Notes: a model not told the origin generated them from the letters alone. A stretch of DNA of 64,000 nucleotides from Pachyseris speciosa (GCA_016490735.1 JAEMWC010000963.1:1-64000); one strand, 5' to 3'. Counted from the stretch's first letter, positions 1 through 12,400 are shown. Made by a program: numbers and translations.

Positions 1-732
1 GAAACTATTTTTGTTCTTGTTCTTGTTGTTTTCTTTTTTAGTTAAAATTTGTAAGGCAATTTCTTTGTTTATTTTTTGTTGTTTTCTTAGTCTTTCTTAT
101 GATTTTTTTCAGTATGCAATCGTCGGTTTCAATGGCCGAAACATACCACTCTCGGTTATCTCAAGTCCTTGAAGGCTGCTGATCTGGTATATGCCACAAG
201 ATCAGATAGATGTCTGCTTAGCTTGATTGTTCTTCTAACATCACCCTGTCGACAGCAAGAAAGACGCTATAATACCAAGTCAAGTGATAGTGGGGAAGCC
301 GCTTTAGTTGACAATTGCGTTATCCCCCCCCCCCCCTTTCTTAGCGCCAGATGCTCTTCCGTCTGGCCGGAAATAATATTCACCTATTTTAGTTTCAGAC
401 ACGCTACTACTCTCCCCCCCCCCTCTTCCCTTAATTGCACCGAATAACTTGCAATTGGCCTGTAGCAGTCTATCTAAGAAAAAACTGTATCCACCACGTT
501 AGAACGACATAACAAAGGGTAATAGATGTAAATATCTCGCCTCGTCCACGCCGAGAGTTCCTCTCCTAGTCTTCTTTTTCCACTTCTATAAAGTAAAAAA
601 AAAAAAACAATGTAAGACGATTGTTGGCATACCTGTACGAATTAAGCGTAAGATACTATTTCTATCTCTAGATCTATTTCATATGTAACCTAAACGTTGA
701 CCACATAGTAAAAAAATGGCAAATAAATGAAA

Positions 733-757
733 TAATAATAATAATAATAATAATAAT
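733..757. repeat. (AAT)n microsatellite
   Basis: Short uninterrupted trinucleotide run. The surrounding 1-1100 bases hold only T-rich, low-complexity sequence and no exon I can defend. Confidence 0.8.
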
Positions 758-1115
758 ATAATAAACAGAAATCTGAGCTGGTTAACCAGTCCATTGTTAC
801 TATACTGTTTTCTTTCGTTGTGTTTGGTTTATTTTATCGTTCTGGTGTAATGTTTCTTCATAATGACTGCAGATATGAAACACATGTATTGATTTTTTCT
901 GTAGCGTGCTTTGTGATGTCACTCGTAAACTTAGTGGTATATGGTGCACCAGCCGAAATCTACAATTAAAAAATTGTTACGTACCAAAGTAGTTAGATAA
1001 ATTACCTTAAAATCACAATAAGTTAGAATCGTATAAAGACAGCTGAATGGTGAGCAAGATACCTCCCTTCCCTCCTCCCCTCGCACCTTTCCAGGTGGAA
1101 AATGTATTTATATAC

Positions 1116-3333
1116 CTTGTCTTTCTCAGTGAAGCTGTGCACTTTTCTGATGTTCGCTGATTGAGGCTTGTTACGACTAATATACTTTGCTGATAGTGAC
1201 CGTTCAAGCTAAAGTGAAAAAGCAAATGAATATGTAATAATTAATCTGTAAGCGAATTAAATGTATTTTGATAGATAGCTAAGAGTGATGCACTGATGTC
1301 TTGTATCAGATAACTGATTTCGGTAAGATATGATATGTGGAAGGACAGGAACTTCATTACTCGATAATTTACTGAATGCCTCCTACATGACATCGACATC
1401 ACCACTACCAGCAACCATTTGAAGGCAATATCATAACGACGCCCAAAAGGGCTAAAAGAAGATGTGTTATGGTTACGCTGATGAAGTCTGTTTTACCAAT
1501 TCAATACTATTGCCAAATAAAAATGCTTACCCTGGGAGCGGAAGCTTCTTCCGGCTGCTCCATAGCTACAGATGCCACTATAGCCGAACTGAGGTCACCA
1601 CGAGCATCACTTTCTTCCTCTTCTTTGTTTAAGCGGAGACGTTGTAAGGACGACAACGTTCGACGCCATTTGCGTTCCTTTGCCTTTTGCTCTATTACGT
1701 TCTGCAATCATTTACAAATCAGTTAAAGTGGTTAGAAATACATCATGACGTACTAATGAAATAATAGCAGCTATGAACACTACTTAGGCAGTAGTGAAAA
1801 TAAAGCCTGAAAAGCAAAAAACAAACAAACAAACAACAACAAAAAACAGGCTTCTACCGGGTTGGAGCTCATAACCTCTGCGATATCGCTGCAGTGCTCT
1901 ACCGACTGAGCTAACAAGCCAACTGGGAGGTGGTCATTTGGTTTGTTATATACCCGTTAGTGATGAATATATGACAATGAATATATGAATATATGGTTTG
2001 AACCCATGATCTCTGAGATTCCGGTGCAGTGCTCTACTAACTGAGCTAACAAGCCAATCGGGAACTCCCAGTTGGCTTGTTAGCTCAGTTGGTAGAGCGC
2101 TGCACGGGTATTGGATTGAGTTCATCGGTTCAAACCCCGTACAAGCCTGATTTTTTTCCAGGCTTTTTTTCACTACTGCTTAAGTAGTGTTTATAACTGC
2201 GATGATCATTCACATATTCATTCTTTAATCCGCAGTTCAAATATATGACTTTCACATATTCGTTATCATAATGAAATAATTATTTTGAACGTTATAGAGC
2301 GCTTACGCATGACGTCACGGCTGCCATCTTGTTGTTCCAAAACAAAGAAACAGGACGGTGGCCATTTTGGTCTTCCAACTTAAACCCCTGGGAATTGAAC
2401 TATGTTTTTATGCAAATACTTTATTTTGCTTCAATAAACCAATATGGCTGGTAGTCACGTGAATGAAAACGCACTATAACGGGTTGAAAGTTGAGGTAAT
2501 TGAATAGTTAATAAGATAGAGAGGAGTTTATCAAAGAATACAGTCACGGGAGATGACGAGTGTTATGTATAAAAATTGCTTTTAAGCGTTGCGTGACTGT
2601 CTGGAACATTCTTGCGTGTCTAGAATATTCTCGAATATTAATTAGGCATATGTTTACATCACGTCAGCATGAATCAGCAGTTTTCGTCAACGTTGTAATG
2701 CTACTAATTTTAGCCTATTTTAGAAGTTTCTAGAATCTTATGTAAAAGGTATATTAGCCACCGAGCTAGAGATTTAGAGTATCGATTGATCGAGTAGTTT
2801 TTACAAGCGGTGAGGCCGTGTTTATTCAAGTGTGACCGAGGTCACGTTTTAACTCTCAAGCCTGGAAGAGCTGTGATTTGTGTTACAAAGGTCGTGTTTT
2901 AACTCTCAAGCCTGGAAGAGCTGCGAGTTGTGTAAAAGTGTGAGTTGTGTAAGCAGTAATCACTACGTTCTTGTGGAATAAATCTCCTTGTTACTGTTCC
3001 GACATCCCTGCGTTCTGCTGGACTTAAAACTACATTCCTCTAACCACATTTGAACTCGTAACAACGAATAAGGGTTTCATTTAGCTTAGGAGGAATAAAA
3101 ACAAATAATATGCATGACTGAATAAAACAACTTTGGCAAGAGTATCCTCTGTGGTGAAGAATAATTTAATTCAATAGTCAGAAAAAAAAATTAAAATTAA
3201 AATTAAAAAGAATCTCGATCCAAACCTCGCTATCTTTGAATTTGAAACACTCTCTTCATCTCGTCAGCGGAATCTTCTTCGTAACGTCCCCTTCATCTAA
3301 ATCTTCATCAAGACTCCTGGGCAATTTTTGGGT
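1116..3333 (-). CDS. PLCH: PLC exons 14-16: acidic X-Y linker and possible start of Y
   Basis: Exon 3251-3333 reads KLPRSLDEDLDEGDV, then after a one-base frame change near 3280-3284 EEDSADEMK, the conserved acidic linker found in metazoan PLCs. Its donor (GTGTTT) is weak. Exon 1531-1701 (57 codons, phase 0 to 0, donor GTAAGC) codes a charged segment starting NVIEQKAKERKWRRTLSS. Exon 1116-1208 (31 codons, donor GTATAT) ends KVHSFTEKDK, which may correspond to the SSFSETKA part of the Y half, but is divergent. These last two exons rest on splice sites, frame and position more than on strong homology. Confidence 0.55.
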
Positions 3334-4839
3334 CTTTACATGAGATAAATATATCATTACAATTATTATCTCTTTTTTATTAATAAAATAAATGCATGAT
3401 GGATATACTTTTCTTAAGTTTCAATTAAAGTAGCATTTACTTATAAACAGAAAACAAAAAATATATAATTATATTTAAAATTGAGCGCGCTTACTGCTAT
3501 ACCCATCTCCAGTTCTTTAGTTCAAGTATCAAGGCCATATGGGATCTCCTATCATTATTGACGATTCAGTTGAAGATAAGGGGTGTGTCAGTACCTTGAT
3601 TAGAACTTTCCCCATCAAGCTTTGTGGAGAGGGCAGTTCTGTTCCATCAGAAGTTGTTTCGTACACTAACTTGTCTGGTAATCGTTAAGGTACTGTCACG
3701 TGTCAATTGAATTATTTAGAACTATAACCAAATATGTGAAATCAAAACAAAGACAAAGATGCGGAACACAAAAAATATGATAAGAAAAAAAGAGAGAACG
3801 AAAGGAGGAAAGAGAAAAAGGGACAGAGGGCGAAATAATAAAATAATTAAATTAAATTAAATAAATAGGCTGGACACTATGGTAAGTAACCATAAAAAAT
3901 ACTAATTGGGGAAGGTAAGCCCCAAATCCCATAACATCAATCGATAGAACCGGGTTTATACCTCAACAGACGCATAGAGCGTAATAAACAAAGGATATCT
4001 TTAAAATATCTCGCATCATTTTTGCCATCACTTTCTGTTGGTTGACACTGCAGTGATTTTCCAATGACAGAATAACTGGATATCTGGAGAACAGAAGGAA
4101 AATCAAGCAAGGTTTTCTTTCATTCATAACACAAGTAGAATCCCAGGGAGAAGAAAATTGAAAGCTTAAACAAGTGTGATTTTGAATGTTTTGAACTCCA
4201 AATGACTAAAACTTATGAAGTATTAAGTACGCAATGGTACGAGAAGATTCTTACTTGTTGTTAAGGAAGGCAAAATCATTAATATTGAGAATGACGTAAT
4301 GGAACTTGACTTTTGATGTCATCGTGTATCCATGATGCACCACAGGCTCACCATCCTTTCCATCCCAGCAGTCGACTGTGGAACAAAACACCTTGTAGCA
4401 TTATTGTATATCAAGTTGTTGCCCCCGGTATGGATAGCAACATTCTTCGTATATTGTGCATGCATGTATAATTCCGTCAATATCTTCAGAGATGGGTTCT
4501 CGTTTACTTTATGTGAAAATGTTATGTGCAGTCAACTTGGAAACCGTGGGGAATTAGAGGAAGAGAGAAGAATATATAACAAATTAATAATTGGAATATT
4601 TTTTAAGAATTTTTTTACCTATTTACTCACACAATTTACTTAGAAGCGAGGAAAATAAGCAACAATTATCAATGCTCATACGTTCGATGCAGCGGCATCC
4701 AGTCTGAAGGACTCTAACATACATATCCATGCTTGAGCTAGAGGTCAGCTGATCGCCAAGTAGGTACCTGCAATAATTAATATATTGCTAAGTAAATGAG
4801 CAGCGAATCCTTATTTGTCTTACTTAAAATAAAATAAAA

Positions 4840-4891
<52 letters not shown>

Positions 4892-6816
4892 GAAACAATG
4901 TACCAATTAAGAGAGCGACGGGATGACACCCAGAAAGGAAGACTGTCACTTCCAGCAAAGTATTTATGGCATTATAGGATTTAAAAGGTTAATGGAAAGA
5001 AATGCACGTACGAAAAGAAGACCTACTGACGAAAGCGTGAAATTCATCGCATAATTTCATGCCTCTCTAGTTCAAGCTGCTCATGTTCTCCTTACTATTC
5101 TCTGTCACTTTTAACAAGAATGCGAAATTTAAGATAATCTTACGTGTTGTGTGACGAAGCAATAAAGTAGTGAGACAAAGGTCTGGTCATGTCTTGGTTG
5201 ACTTTGGAATGCTCCGTGTTGAAGATGTCACCCTCTGGCCCAAGAAGGTAACTGGTGAATCCTTCGACATGAAAGACATATTAATAAACATTACAAAAGG
5301 TGGCCTAATAAAAACGTGAAACGGTCAACTGGCATTTGCTTCAAAGGGCTAGTTACTTTGTTAATCAACTAAGAAATTAACTAATTCTCAGATCCATGTT
5401 TAAAAAGTGGTTATTTTATGTAAAGCAGAGTATTGTTGTTTAAAGAACATTTTTATTAGATGGGTGGGGGAACATATTCTTACAGTTGCATACACATTTT
5501 CAGAAAATATTTCAATTTTGACACGTCAGTTTATTAATGCCATTTTATTTAGTAACATTAGCTAAGGTCTCATTTCCTTTCTACCTTAAATTTTATGTTT
5601 GCTAATCTACTTGCTAAGTAATGGCTAGTAGTATCATTTCCTTTCGACGAGTATTTTAAAGTAACGTTCACATAAAGACATTCAACAATTACATTGACTT
5701 TCTTAAAAAAAAAAAAAAAAAAAAAGTGAAAATAGGCCTGTAGCCAGCAGCAAGACAGATAGTTTTGAAGAGTGGAATTAAAAAGTTTCAGCTAAAAACA
5801 ATCACTCATTCCCCACTCTTAGGGATTTAAATTTTGTTGACTAACCACCAATGGGTGGAATCTTATCCTATGCCTTATAGCACCAATAATATTTTCCTGT
5901 TGAAAGAGCGAAATTAGTTGAAAGGGGATACTTTCAATGAATACAGCTGACCTCTCTTTTATTATTTTTTTTTTTAGTAATTATTCAATGTAACCCTTAC
6001 AAAAACAAGACATATCAGAATTAATCAGGGGAACTTTAGTTTTAGGAATTGGCTTTCTTTGTTTCTATGTATTTCTTTATTTCATTCAAAAACAAGTTCC
6101 ATCACAGTGGACATCTTATATTACCATCAATTCCAAGGGTACCGTCTCTTCTATTCTCCTCCACAGGTTCATATGTTTGGATAAGCTGGCAACAATGTTC
6201 TTTTGTTACATCTTTCATCTACTCCAAAGGCGAGATGGTGCAGTAATAAAGAAGAAGACGATAAGTGGTAAGATAAACGAAGATGCCTTTTATGGTCTTC
6301 CGTTAAGAACCACTAGATTTTCTTTTTGACATCAAGTTTAATTAATAATATATATTTTTTTGGAAAGTGTGAGTATATGTTTGGGTAATTGATATTTTAG
6401 ACATATAGAGCTGGTCGTTTTGTTTGTTTATAATAAACTCGTGAGTGGTGAATATATGAGAATGAATGTATGAAAATTCACATATTCAATCATTAATCCG
6501 CAGTTTAAATACATGAGTTTCCTATATCCATTCTCGTATATTACTAATTAACCAACACAAACGCGAAGAGTGCTATATAAATAATACATTAATAAAAAAA
6601 TATATCTTCCAAGCCTCATTGACAACAATAGCGGTTGCTGGACACTTTGTAACTCATGAATATTATCAGATCACGTTTAATTTGTATGGATGGATGTTTT
6701 GTATAGTTTGACGTTTAGTTTAGCTTAATTGTATAGTTGTACTTTTAGTTTAGCTAGGTGTCCCCAATTAGCGAACTTGTAGCTAAATACATTGACACTG
6801 AAATAAGTCCTCATCA

Positions 6817-6860
<44 letters not shown>

Positions 6861-9800
6861 TCCTGCTCCATTTCTAAAAACAGTTTGAGTTCATCGACGG
6901 TCACACGCTCTTGACCATTTCCATATCTGTGAATTAAATGTGTTACCTTGCTGAGTTATGAAGAACACCATGAGCTGGCTTTGTGACCTGGGACACTCTT
7001 GACACATCACCATCACTCTTTTAAGCAGTACTAAGCCAAGACGCAATACTTTCTATTTATTGTTGTTTTCTTTTTCAAACTAGTTTACTGCGTGCTCTTT
7101 ATTTACTAATTTCAGAGGATATAACGAAGTCACCGATGACTCACTTCAATAATAGAAGATAAATTTCTCTCCTAGTGGAGATGCTCTTGTAAAAGTTGAT
7201 AAATTCATTGAAATCCAAGAGCCCCTCCGAGTCCTGATCATCGGTATCAGCAGCCTCAAAGGAATAAAAAGTTTAAGCAGAACCAAACTGTTAGTGGAAG
7301 TTGAGTACATTTACAAACAGGGCAACTGCGTCATGATTCCTTGTTGGTGACCTCTGATTTCAAAACTTTAATCTCCCTAAGACCTTTGAGAGATCCCAAA
7401 ACCTAAATCTATAACTGTAAGCAGAAATAAGAACTCAAAGAATCAGGAAATTAATCCTTGCTAATTAAAACTAAAAAAAAAAAAAAGAAAAAAAAAGAAA
7501 ACAATTTCTGCAAAACCCGTCCAATGAACAAACTTGGTTGATATGCTTCAACATGGATAAACGTATTTCATTAAATTGGTCCCATGTAAATTTCAGGAGA
7601 AACAAAGGTCCAGTAGAGTTTTAGGAATGGAATGGTCCTACATCAATCAGCACTTATTCAATGATAACTGGTAATCTTCGCTTTGCGAGTTATGAAGACC
7701 TCACTGACATCACAGAATGATACGCATAAACGAACCTTAAAGGCCTCTTTTAATTTTCGGTTTGATATCTTAACGTTTAGCTTGTGCATCAAAGCGTAGA
7801 CTTCATCTACGCTGAGAAGTCCATCTCCACTTTTGTCGGCTGAAAGAAAAACTTCTTTTAACCATCTAAAGTCGGTCAAGGAAAATGAGTTGCAAATCGT
7901 TGAAACTATTTTATGAGTTATATACATACCTGTAGTCCACTCACCATCTTTTACCTTTTATATCACATCTGAAGTGGCTGTACTACACGGAATACTGTAT
8001 ATACCTGCGACATTTACCAAATTTATTCAACGTCTCATTTTCCCTGTCCTACCACGAATTTCTTCATGCAAGACCTTGTACCTATCGGAGTTTTATTCGA
8101 GAGGTATTTAGATTATTTCGAACATCTAATCTATAGGTAAAAGAAGGATACTGATCCCTTGATGTCTGATGACGGAGTGGTTCGTCCTCAGCTACAAATT
8201 GGAAATAAAAAAGAAATGATTGTATTGGTATTCTAAGACTTAAATATAAACAAGTTACCAATAATTGCAAATTAGAAAACACATCTCGACAGAGGAGGAG
8301 GCTGGCAGCTAACGTTAAAATTATCTTAAGTATCAAGGGAACGCTGGAGCGATATGAAGGTCTTAATATAAGAAAGGGAACTTCCTTGTGTCCAAAATAA
8401 CAAGGTATAACATGAAAAGAAATGTCTGTGAAATGTAATTGCCAAGGGCCTCGATTCAAAAGCAAAATAAATAATAATAATAATAATAATAACAATAATA
8501 ATAATAATAATGATGATGATGATAATAAAAGATTTCCTAGCAATTTTGTAGTGGGAATATTGGGAACATGACGAAGTTTGGTGTTGTAGGCCGACTTTCT
8601 TTCGGCTATATAAGGTTCATGATCCATACGAAAGATTTAAAGGTTTGGCCAAAAGGACTCCCAAGTGAGGGTCTACTTGCGACTCCGTTTGGCCAGGACG
8701 TGCGTGCACTTGCGTTGACTTGCGATGACTAGAGCTCACTTTGGTCGAGATCAAATTTGCACGCAAGTCGACGCAAGTAGTTGGCCACCCAACGCAAGTT
8801 GAGAGACATCCATTCGTTGTTATTGCAACCTATTAGCCAATGAAATATCTTTTTGCAACTTGCGTGTACTTGCGAAGAAGCTTGTGATTCCGTTTGGCCA
8901 CCCAACGCAAGTCTCTCCGCAAGTCCGACTTGCGGCTACTTGCGACTACTTGCAAGTCCGATTGGCCAAGGCTTAAGAATGAATTCAACCGTTTCCATTT
9001 TACCTTGTAGAGAGTGGTCTAATAGTGAGTTATATCAGTGCCTAACTTATCCAAAAACTGACTCTAGAGTAGTTGGGAAAGGAAAGAGAGAGCCATTATG
9101 TCGTAAACCCCGCGAGCATGTTGCATGTAAAAAATGTGAGGTTAGTCGTATATTAGGTTAAAGTTGGAGAAGGCAAGAATAGCGTACATACCTGGAAAGA
9201 TCCCTAGCAACAGTTGAGGAGTAAAAAGAGTGGAGATTAGGTTAAGGAGGTTAAATGTGAAGGCGAAGCTAATATAGTAACAACAATAAAATTTAGGAAA
9301 TGGATTCAGAAGTTAATAGTATTTTCTCCAAAAAGGGACATTTCATCCTCAGGCAAGTACCACCAAAAAAAAAATTAAAAAAAAAGAGTGAAAAACAGCT
9401 GGAATCAATTTACCAATTTACAACAACAACAACAACAGTAACGGTAAGAACAAAATATATTAGTAATTCATTAACCAAGAAATTGTCGGATGGAATCTGG
9501 TTTCAATGTGTGGTCTGGTGCAAAAGTAAGAAAAGCGTAGTGATTTGAATATTAGCAGGGAAACTGATGCTAAAGCTTGGCCTTGATAACGCATTACAGA
9601 CAGGGCATTCCAAGTTCTCGACATGCAGAGGAGGATTGGTTCAAGCCTTAACTTAGGGAGGACTTAGTTAGATTATACCTGACTTCTTAGCTACCAGGTA
9701 GCGAAGTCCTATTGTCCAATGAATGGTCTCTTCTTGATTCGGAAAAACCAAGTCCAGAGTAGAAAAATCATCCCATGAATGATTGAAAAGCATCGGTTCT

Positions 9801-11259
9801 CTGTATATACCTCAGGGCACTGAGTGAAGGCGTCAGTATTGGATCCTTCTCGCAGCTCTTTGATCGACGCTATTGGGACTGATAAAACGTATACTCGGTT
9901 TAATCAACCCTGGAAGTATCTGATAATATCGCATAGACTGTCGACCTATAAGTTTTCCCGTCATAGTGATTAGAAGTACGCGTATTTCCTTGAAGAAACT
10001 CTCTTTTAGGATTGCTTCGGAATTAATCAAAGATACGATTTGTGTGGGTTTAAATTTATTTGTACTCAAAACTTTCCTCGCGTGCAAATATATCTCTACT
10101 TAATTAAATTACTTGGCTTTCCTACTTGTGGGTAAAGTGAATTTTGTTTATAAAATAATTAATTATTTTATAAAGTGGTGGATGCAGGGCTTAGATTATT
10201 ATCTTTCACAGAAACAGTATGAAAATTGCTCAAAATTGGCCATCATTTTTGTGAACGTGAACCAATAAATTCCATAAACATTTTTCCATGATCTTTTTAA
10301 ACGGCTGCAAAAAAGGATATATTGTTCTTAAATGAATCCAAATTTAGGAAATCAATTTTAAAACAGGTATCTAGTGGTTCATAGTGCTGTTCTAGTCCCA
10401 CTTCAGTTAACTCTTTCGATGGCAAATTGCTCTTCTAGCTATGAAATGCAATTTTGGTAGGCTTTTAACTTGCAACAATCGATTGACATTTTATTTACCG
10501 TCGGTCTCAGATATTTGACAAAGCAACGTTGCTCTTAAAGTAGTTGATATTATAAAAATGTAAACACAGGAAGCGAAAGATACTAATTACGCTTTGTCTA
10601 TGGAAAGGCAAAGCAATTACAGCCTAAGAAAGAGAATCGCAAGGTTGTTTCTCGTAGATTCTTTAGAATTACAATTTGCATTTGGCGTAAGTGAATTACT
10701 GAAGATAACCATACTTTTAATGTGGACGTTAGATAGCTAAAACTCACTTTTCGCCCGGTCCCCTCTCTTGGAAGGAGTCCAACAAATATTTGCTGCTTCT
10801 TGATCTAGGTAGTACTTTCGGGGAAATTTCTTGGAAGAGCTGCGCAATTTTATAATCAGCGAACCCCTGCGCATGACATCTATAGACCCCCGACTGAAAA
10901 AAAAAATGTGAAGACAGAATCAGTAAATTCACACTCAAGTAGCCATGGCACTCCAAAAAACAAAACAAAAAATAAAGCAAAAAAAAATAAAAAAAAAAAA
11001 AAGAAAGAAAAGAAAAAAGGAAAAAAAGAAAGATGCCTCCTCAACAGGGCATCTTTAAAATAATTAGAAGCAAAAGATTGGGTTTTCATTTAGTGGAACG
11101 CAACAAGACAGAAAATGTATATAATCACCCACCGTTGGCAAATTTGTGATTCTCTGCGCACTTACATGACCTACGATGTTTGAATTTCCGCCACCGGTCC
11201 ACCGATTGTTTTGCGATTCTTGTCTCATGACTGAGTATGTCAGGCTCTTGTTCTGCCAT
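1116..11259 (-). CDS. PLCH: phosphoinositide-specific phospholipase C, eta/delta type; 16 exons, 3' part beyond window
   Basis: This enzyme would hydrolyse PIP2 at the membrane to IP3 and diacylglycerol. Exons in transcript order (minus strand): 11129-11259 (ATG at 11259), 10748-10893, 9679-9878, 8152-8191, 7736-7865, 7145-7254, 6860-6926, 6125-6218, 5144-5261, 4682-4767, 4255-4375, 3999-4083, 3595-3672, 3251-3333, 1531-1701, 1116-1208. Phases agree across the junctions; the one unusual intron and the two frame breaks are described in their own entries. Domain order is PH, EF hands, X half, acidic X-Y linker. The remaining Y half and C2 are not found and should lie left of base 1. The PH and EF wording is closer to PLC-eta than to delta, but delta cannot be excluded. 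Exon 1 and its donor (GTGATT) are the least certain. Two exons (9679-9878 and 3251-3333) each lack one base relative to an open frame. Confidence 0.85.
1750..2290. repeat. cluster of tRNA-derived SINE heads in opposing orientation
   Basis: Three tRNA-like heads of one family occur here: reverse strand near 1862-1925, reverse strand near 1985-2058 and forward near 2073-2150. Each has an A box (GTTAGCTCAGTTGGTAGAGC or close variant) and a B box (GGTTCAAACC type). The forward copy keeps a 7-bp acceptor-like pairing (GGCTTGT with ACAAGCC), but its anticodon arm does not fold, so it is a SINE and not a working tRNA. The outer flanks (CACTACTTAGGCAGTAGTG near 1780, CACTACTGCTTAAGTAGTG near 2172) are also in opposing orientation. 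Confidence 0.75.
3595..5261 (-). CDS. PLCH: PLC exons 9-13: catalytic X domain
   Basis: The exons are 5144-5261, 4682-4767, 4255-4375, 3999-4083 and 3595-3672. Catalytic landmarks are present: SSHNTYL (active-site His and Asn), RCIELDCWDG (Glu and Asp that bind calcium), HHGYTMTSK (second His) and SLENHCS (Glu). The last exon gives LPSPQSLMGKVLIK at the end of the X half. By residue content the X half looks catalytically competent and shows no internal stop or frameshift. Exons 3999-4083 and 3595-3672 are joined by the unusual AT-AC intron. Confidence 0.88.
3673..3998 (-). other. candidate U12-type AT-AC intron in the PLC gene
   Basis: After the codons for RDILK the transcript runs into ATATCCTTTG at 3998-3989, which fits the minor-spliceosome 5' site. 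No GT donor before the in-frame stop gives a workable join. At the other end CCTTAAC (3690-3684) fits the U12 branch site. Cutting after the AC at 3674-3673, 12 bases past the branch adenosine, gives a phase-0 join to KLVYETTSDG and then LPSPQSL. Using the AG at 3676-3675 instead gives an immediate stop. Confidence 0.75.
4842..4889. repeat. (AAT)n microsatellite in a PLC intron
   Basis: About sixteen trinucleotide units lie between the PLC exons at 4767 and 5144. Confidence 0.85.
6125..8191 (-). CDS. PLCH: PLC exons 4-8: EF-hand region
   Basis: The five exons are 8152-8191, 7736-7865, 7145-7254, 6860-6926 and 6125-6218. They join as RHQTSRDQ, WLKEVFLSADKSGDG, LLSVDEVYALMHKLNV, AADTDDQDSEGLLDFNEF, RVTVDELKLFLEMEQE and DVTKEHCCQLI. 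The first EF loop has the calcium-binding pattern DKSGDGLLSVDE; the second loop is DTDDQDSEGLLDFNEF. The text matches the PLC-eta pattern in which a TRDQW stretch is followed by a DGDGLL loop and a HKLNV helix. All junctions keep frame and use GT-AG sites. Confidence 0.87.
6410..6858. repeat. SINE-related tails ending in (ATT)n
   Basis: Bases 6440-6545 repeat the CACATATTCA...TAATCCGCAGTT module also seen at 2210-2245. Bases 6700-6858 carry the CCCCAATTAG...GCTAAATA tail with terminal (ATT)n that also follows the SINE at 30.7 kb. The (ATT)n abuts the donor of the PLC exon 6860-6926. Confidence 0.6.
8468..8527. repeat. (AAT)n/(GAT)n microsatellite
   Basis: Compound trinucleotide repeat in a PLC intron. 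It gives rise to a poly-Leu reading frame on the minus strand, which is not a gene. Confidence 0.85.
8637..8978. repeat. MITE-like element built of ACTTGCG/CGCAAGT words
   Basis: The ends are TTTGGCCAAAAGG-like at left and CCGATTGGCCAAGGCTT-like at right, forming short imperfect inverted termini next to TTAA-like bases. The interior repeats ACTTGCG and its complement more than a dozen times in both orientations, so most of the element can fold on itself. There is no coding capacity. It sits in a PLC intron. Confidence 0.6.
9679..10893 (-). CDS. PLCH: PLC exons 2-3: PH domain
   Basis: Exon 10748-10893 reads MRRGSLIIKLRSSS, then RKYYLDQEAANICWTPSKRG, the first half of a PLC PH domain with the conserved YYLD and W..S.. 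positions. Exon 9679-9878 continues with PIASIKELREGSNTDAF, then CFSIIHG and DDFSTLDLV, ending IGLRYLVAKKS. The PH domain recruits the enzyme to phosphoinositide-containing membrane. The acceptor before 10893 has a long T tract ending CAG, the donor at 10747 is GTGAGT and the donor at 9678 is GTATAA. Between CFSIIHG and DDFSTL the frame moves by one base at about 9771-9774, where a GGG run would need one more base. Confidence 0.82.
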
Positions 11260-11299
11260 ACTCAAAGATATCACGTTGGTATCTATATGCAAGCATTCA

Positions 11300-12400
11300 G
11301 GAAGTTTTCCTGCATGCTATTTTGTAAGCCTTAGCTCAAAACGAGAGAACTGAAAAAGTGGCATGAGTAACATATGAATAATTACCGTGAGCTCACATTT
11401 TTCATTATTGATGCGAGATGCGAAGAAACTCAACCCGATTGGTAGATATCTTAAAGAAGTCCGGCGTGAGGCAATAACAGCAGTATTGGCCTGAGAGCAA
11501 GCTATTTACCGCAATTACTTGTGGTTAAATTATTAAGTCTAAAGTCCAGCCGCGTGGAAAAGATAGCGTTTTGCTACCTTTTGAAGGGGAAACAAAACAA
11601 GAAACGTTAATGGTTTAGAGAGCTTCTCAAGATTCAATTCTTATGACGTCTTTTACAAACAGGCAATCATTGCATTCATATTCGCTCTCAAAATAGAACT
11701 GTTCCTTAATTTTAAGACATTTGTTTTTATTCCCAGTTGAAGATGAAATGTGTTTACAGAGATATTTATTTTAGTCTAAATTATTTATTCATACACCTTT
11801 TAAGTATAAAATTATTTTCTATCATTGTGGATGGAAAGAAAACATTTTACTATTGAAGAAAAATATGTACCAGTTATTTGCGTGGATACGACCGAAGTTG
11901 ATACGGTAAATTGAAGTTTGCACGTTATTTAATTTGTGCCTTCAAACCTAGTTTTATAAAAATTCGAGCTCTAGATTTCTTTCATGACAAGAGGATATTA
12001 GCTCTCAATGTTTCCGTGACTGTTAATTAGGAAAGCAACAATGTGGTTTACACGGTTCAATGTTTCACTTAGATCACTCTATATAAAATTAATGAAAAGA
12101 AAACCGTTGATCCAGAAATAACAACACCTCTGCAGAACATCTAAGGGCGATTACATCCCCTTTGGACTTCAGTTACATCAGCTGACATGGAAATAAAAAG
12201 AAGGTACATTTATTGGAAAAATCCACTTGATCGAGAAGTTGGTCTCTAACAGTGATTATTCACAATTGTTTGCTCGTTCTTAGCGTATCCTTTCTCTTAC
12301 TGTCCGTAGGCTATAAAATTGGATAGTGAACCTATACTGTTTCAACGCTACTTTGACATCAAGGTTTCATGAAGAAGAAAGTAGTTCGAGTTCACTTCAG
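11300..12400. other. no gene seen upstream of PLC exon 1
   Basis: AT-rich unique-looking sequence between the presumed PLC start (11259, minus) and the small plus-strand ORF at 12431. It could hold promoter sequence or an upstream PLC exon, but I see no defensible element. Confidence 0.4.

Noticed and set aside
147..183. A 37-bp minus-strand segment (ISSLQGLEITES) with good acceptor and GTATGT donor as a further PLC exon
   Set aside because: Only one frame is open, and it does not match the PLC Y half at the expected place; a short match to splice consensus is not enough.
2066..2150. Functional tRNA gene
   Set aside because: The acceptor stem pairs, but the anticodon arm does not fold and the T stem has a mismatch; several degenerate copies nearby show it is a SINE head.
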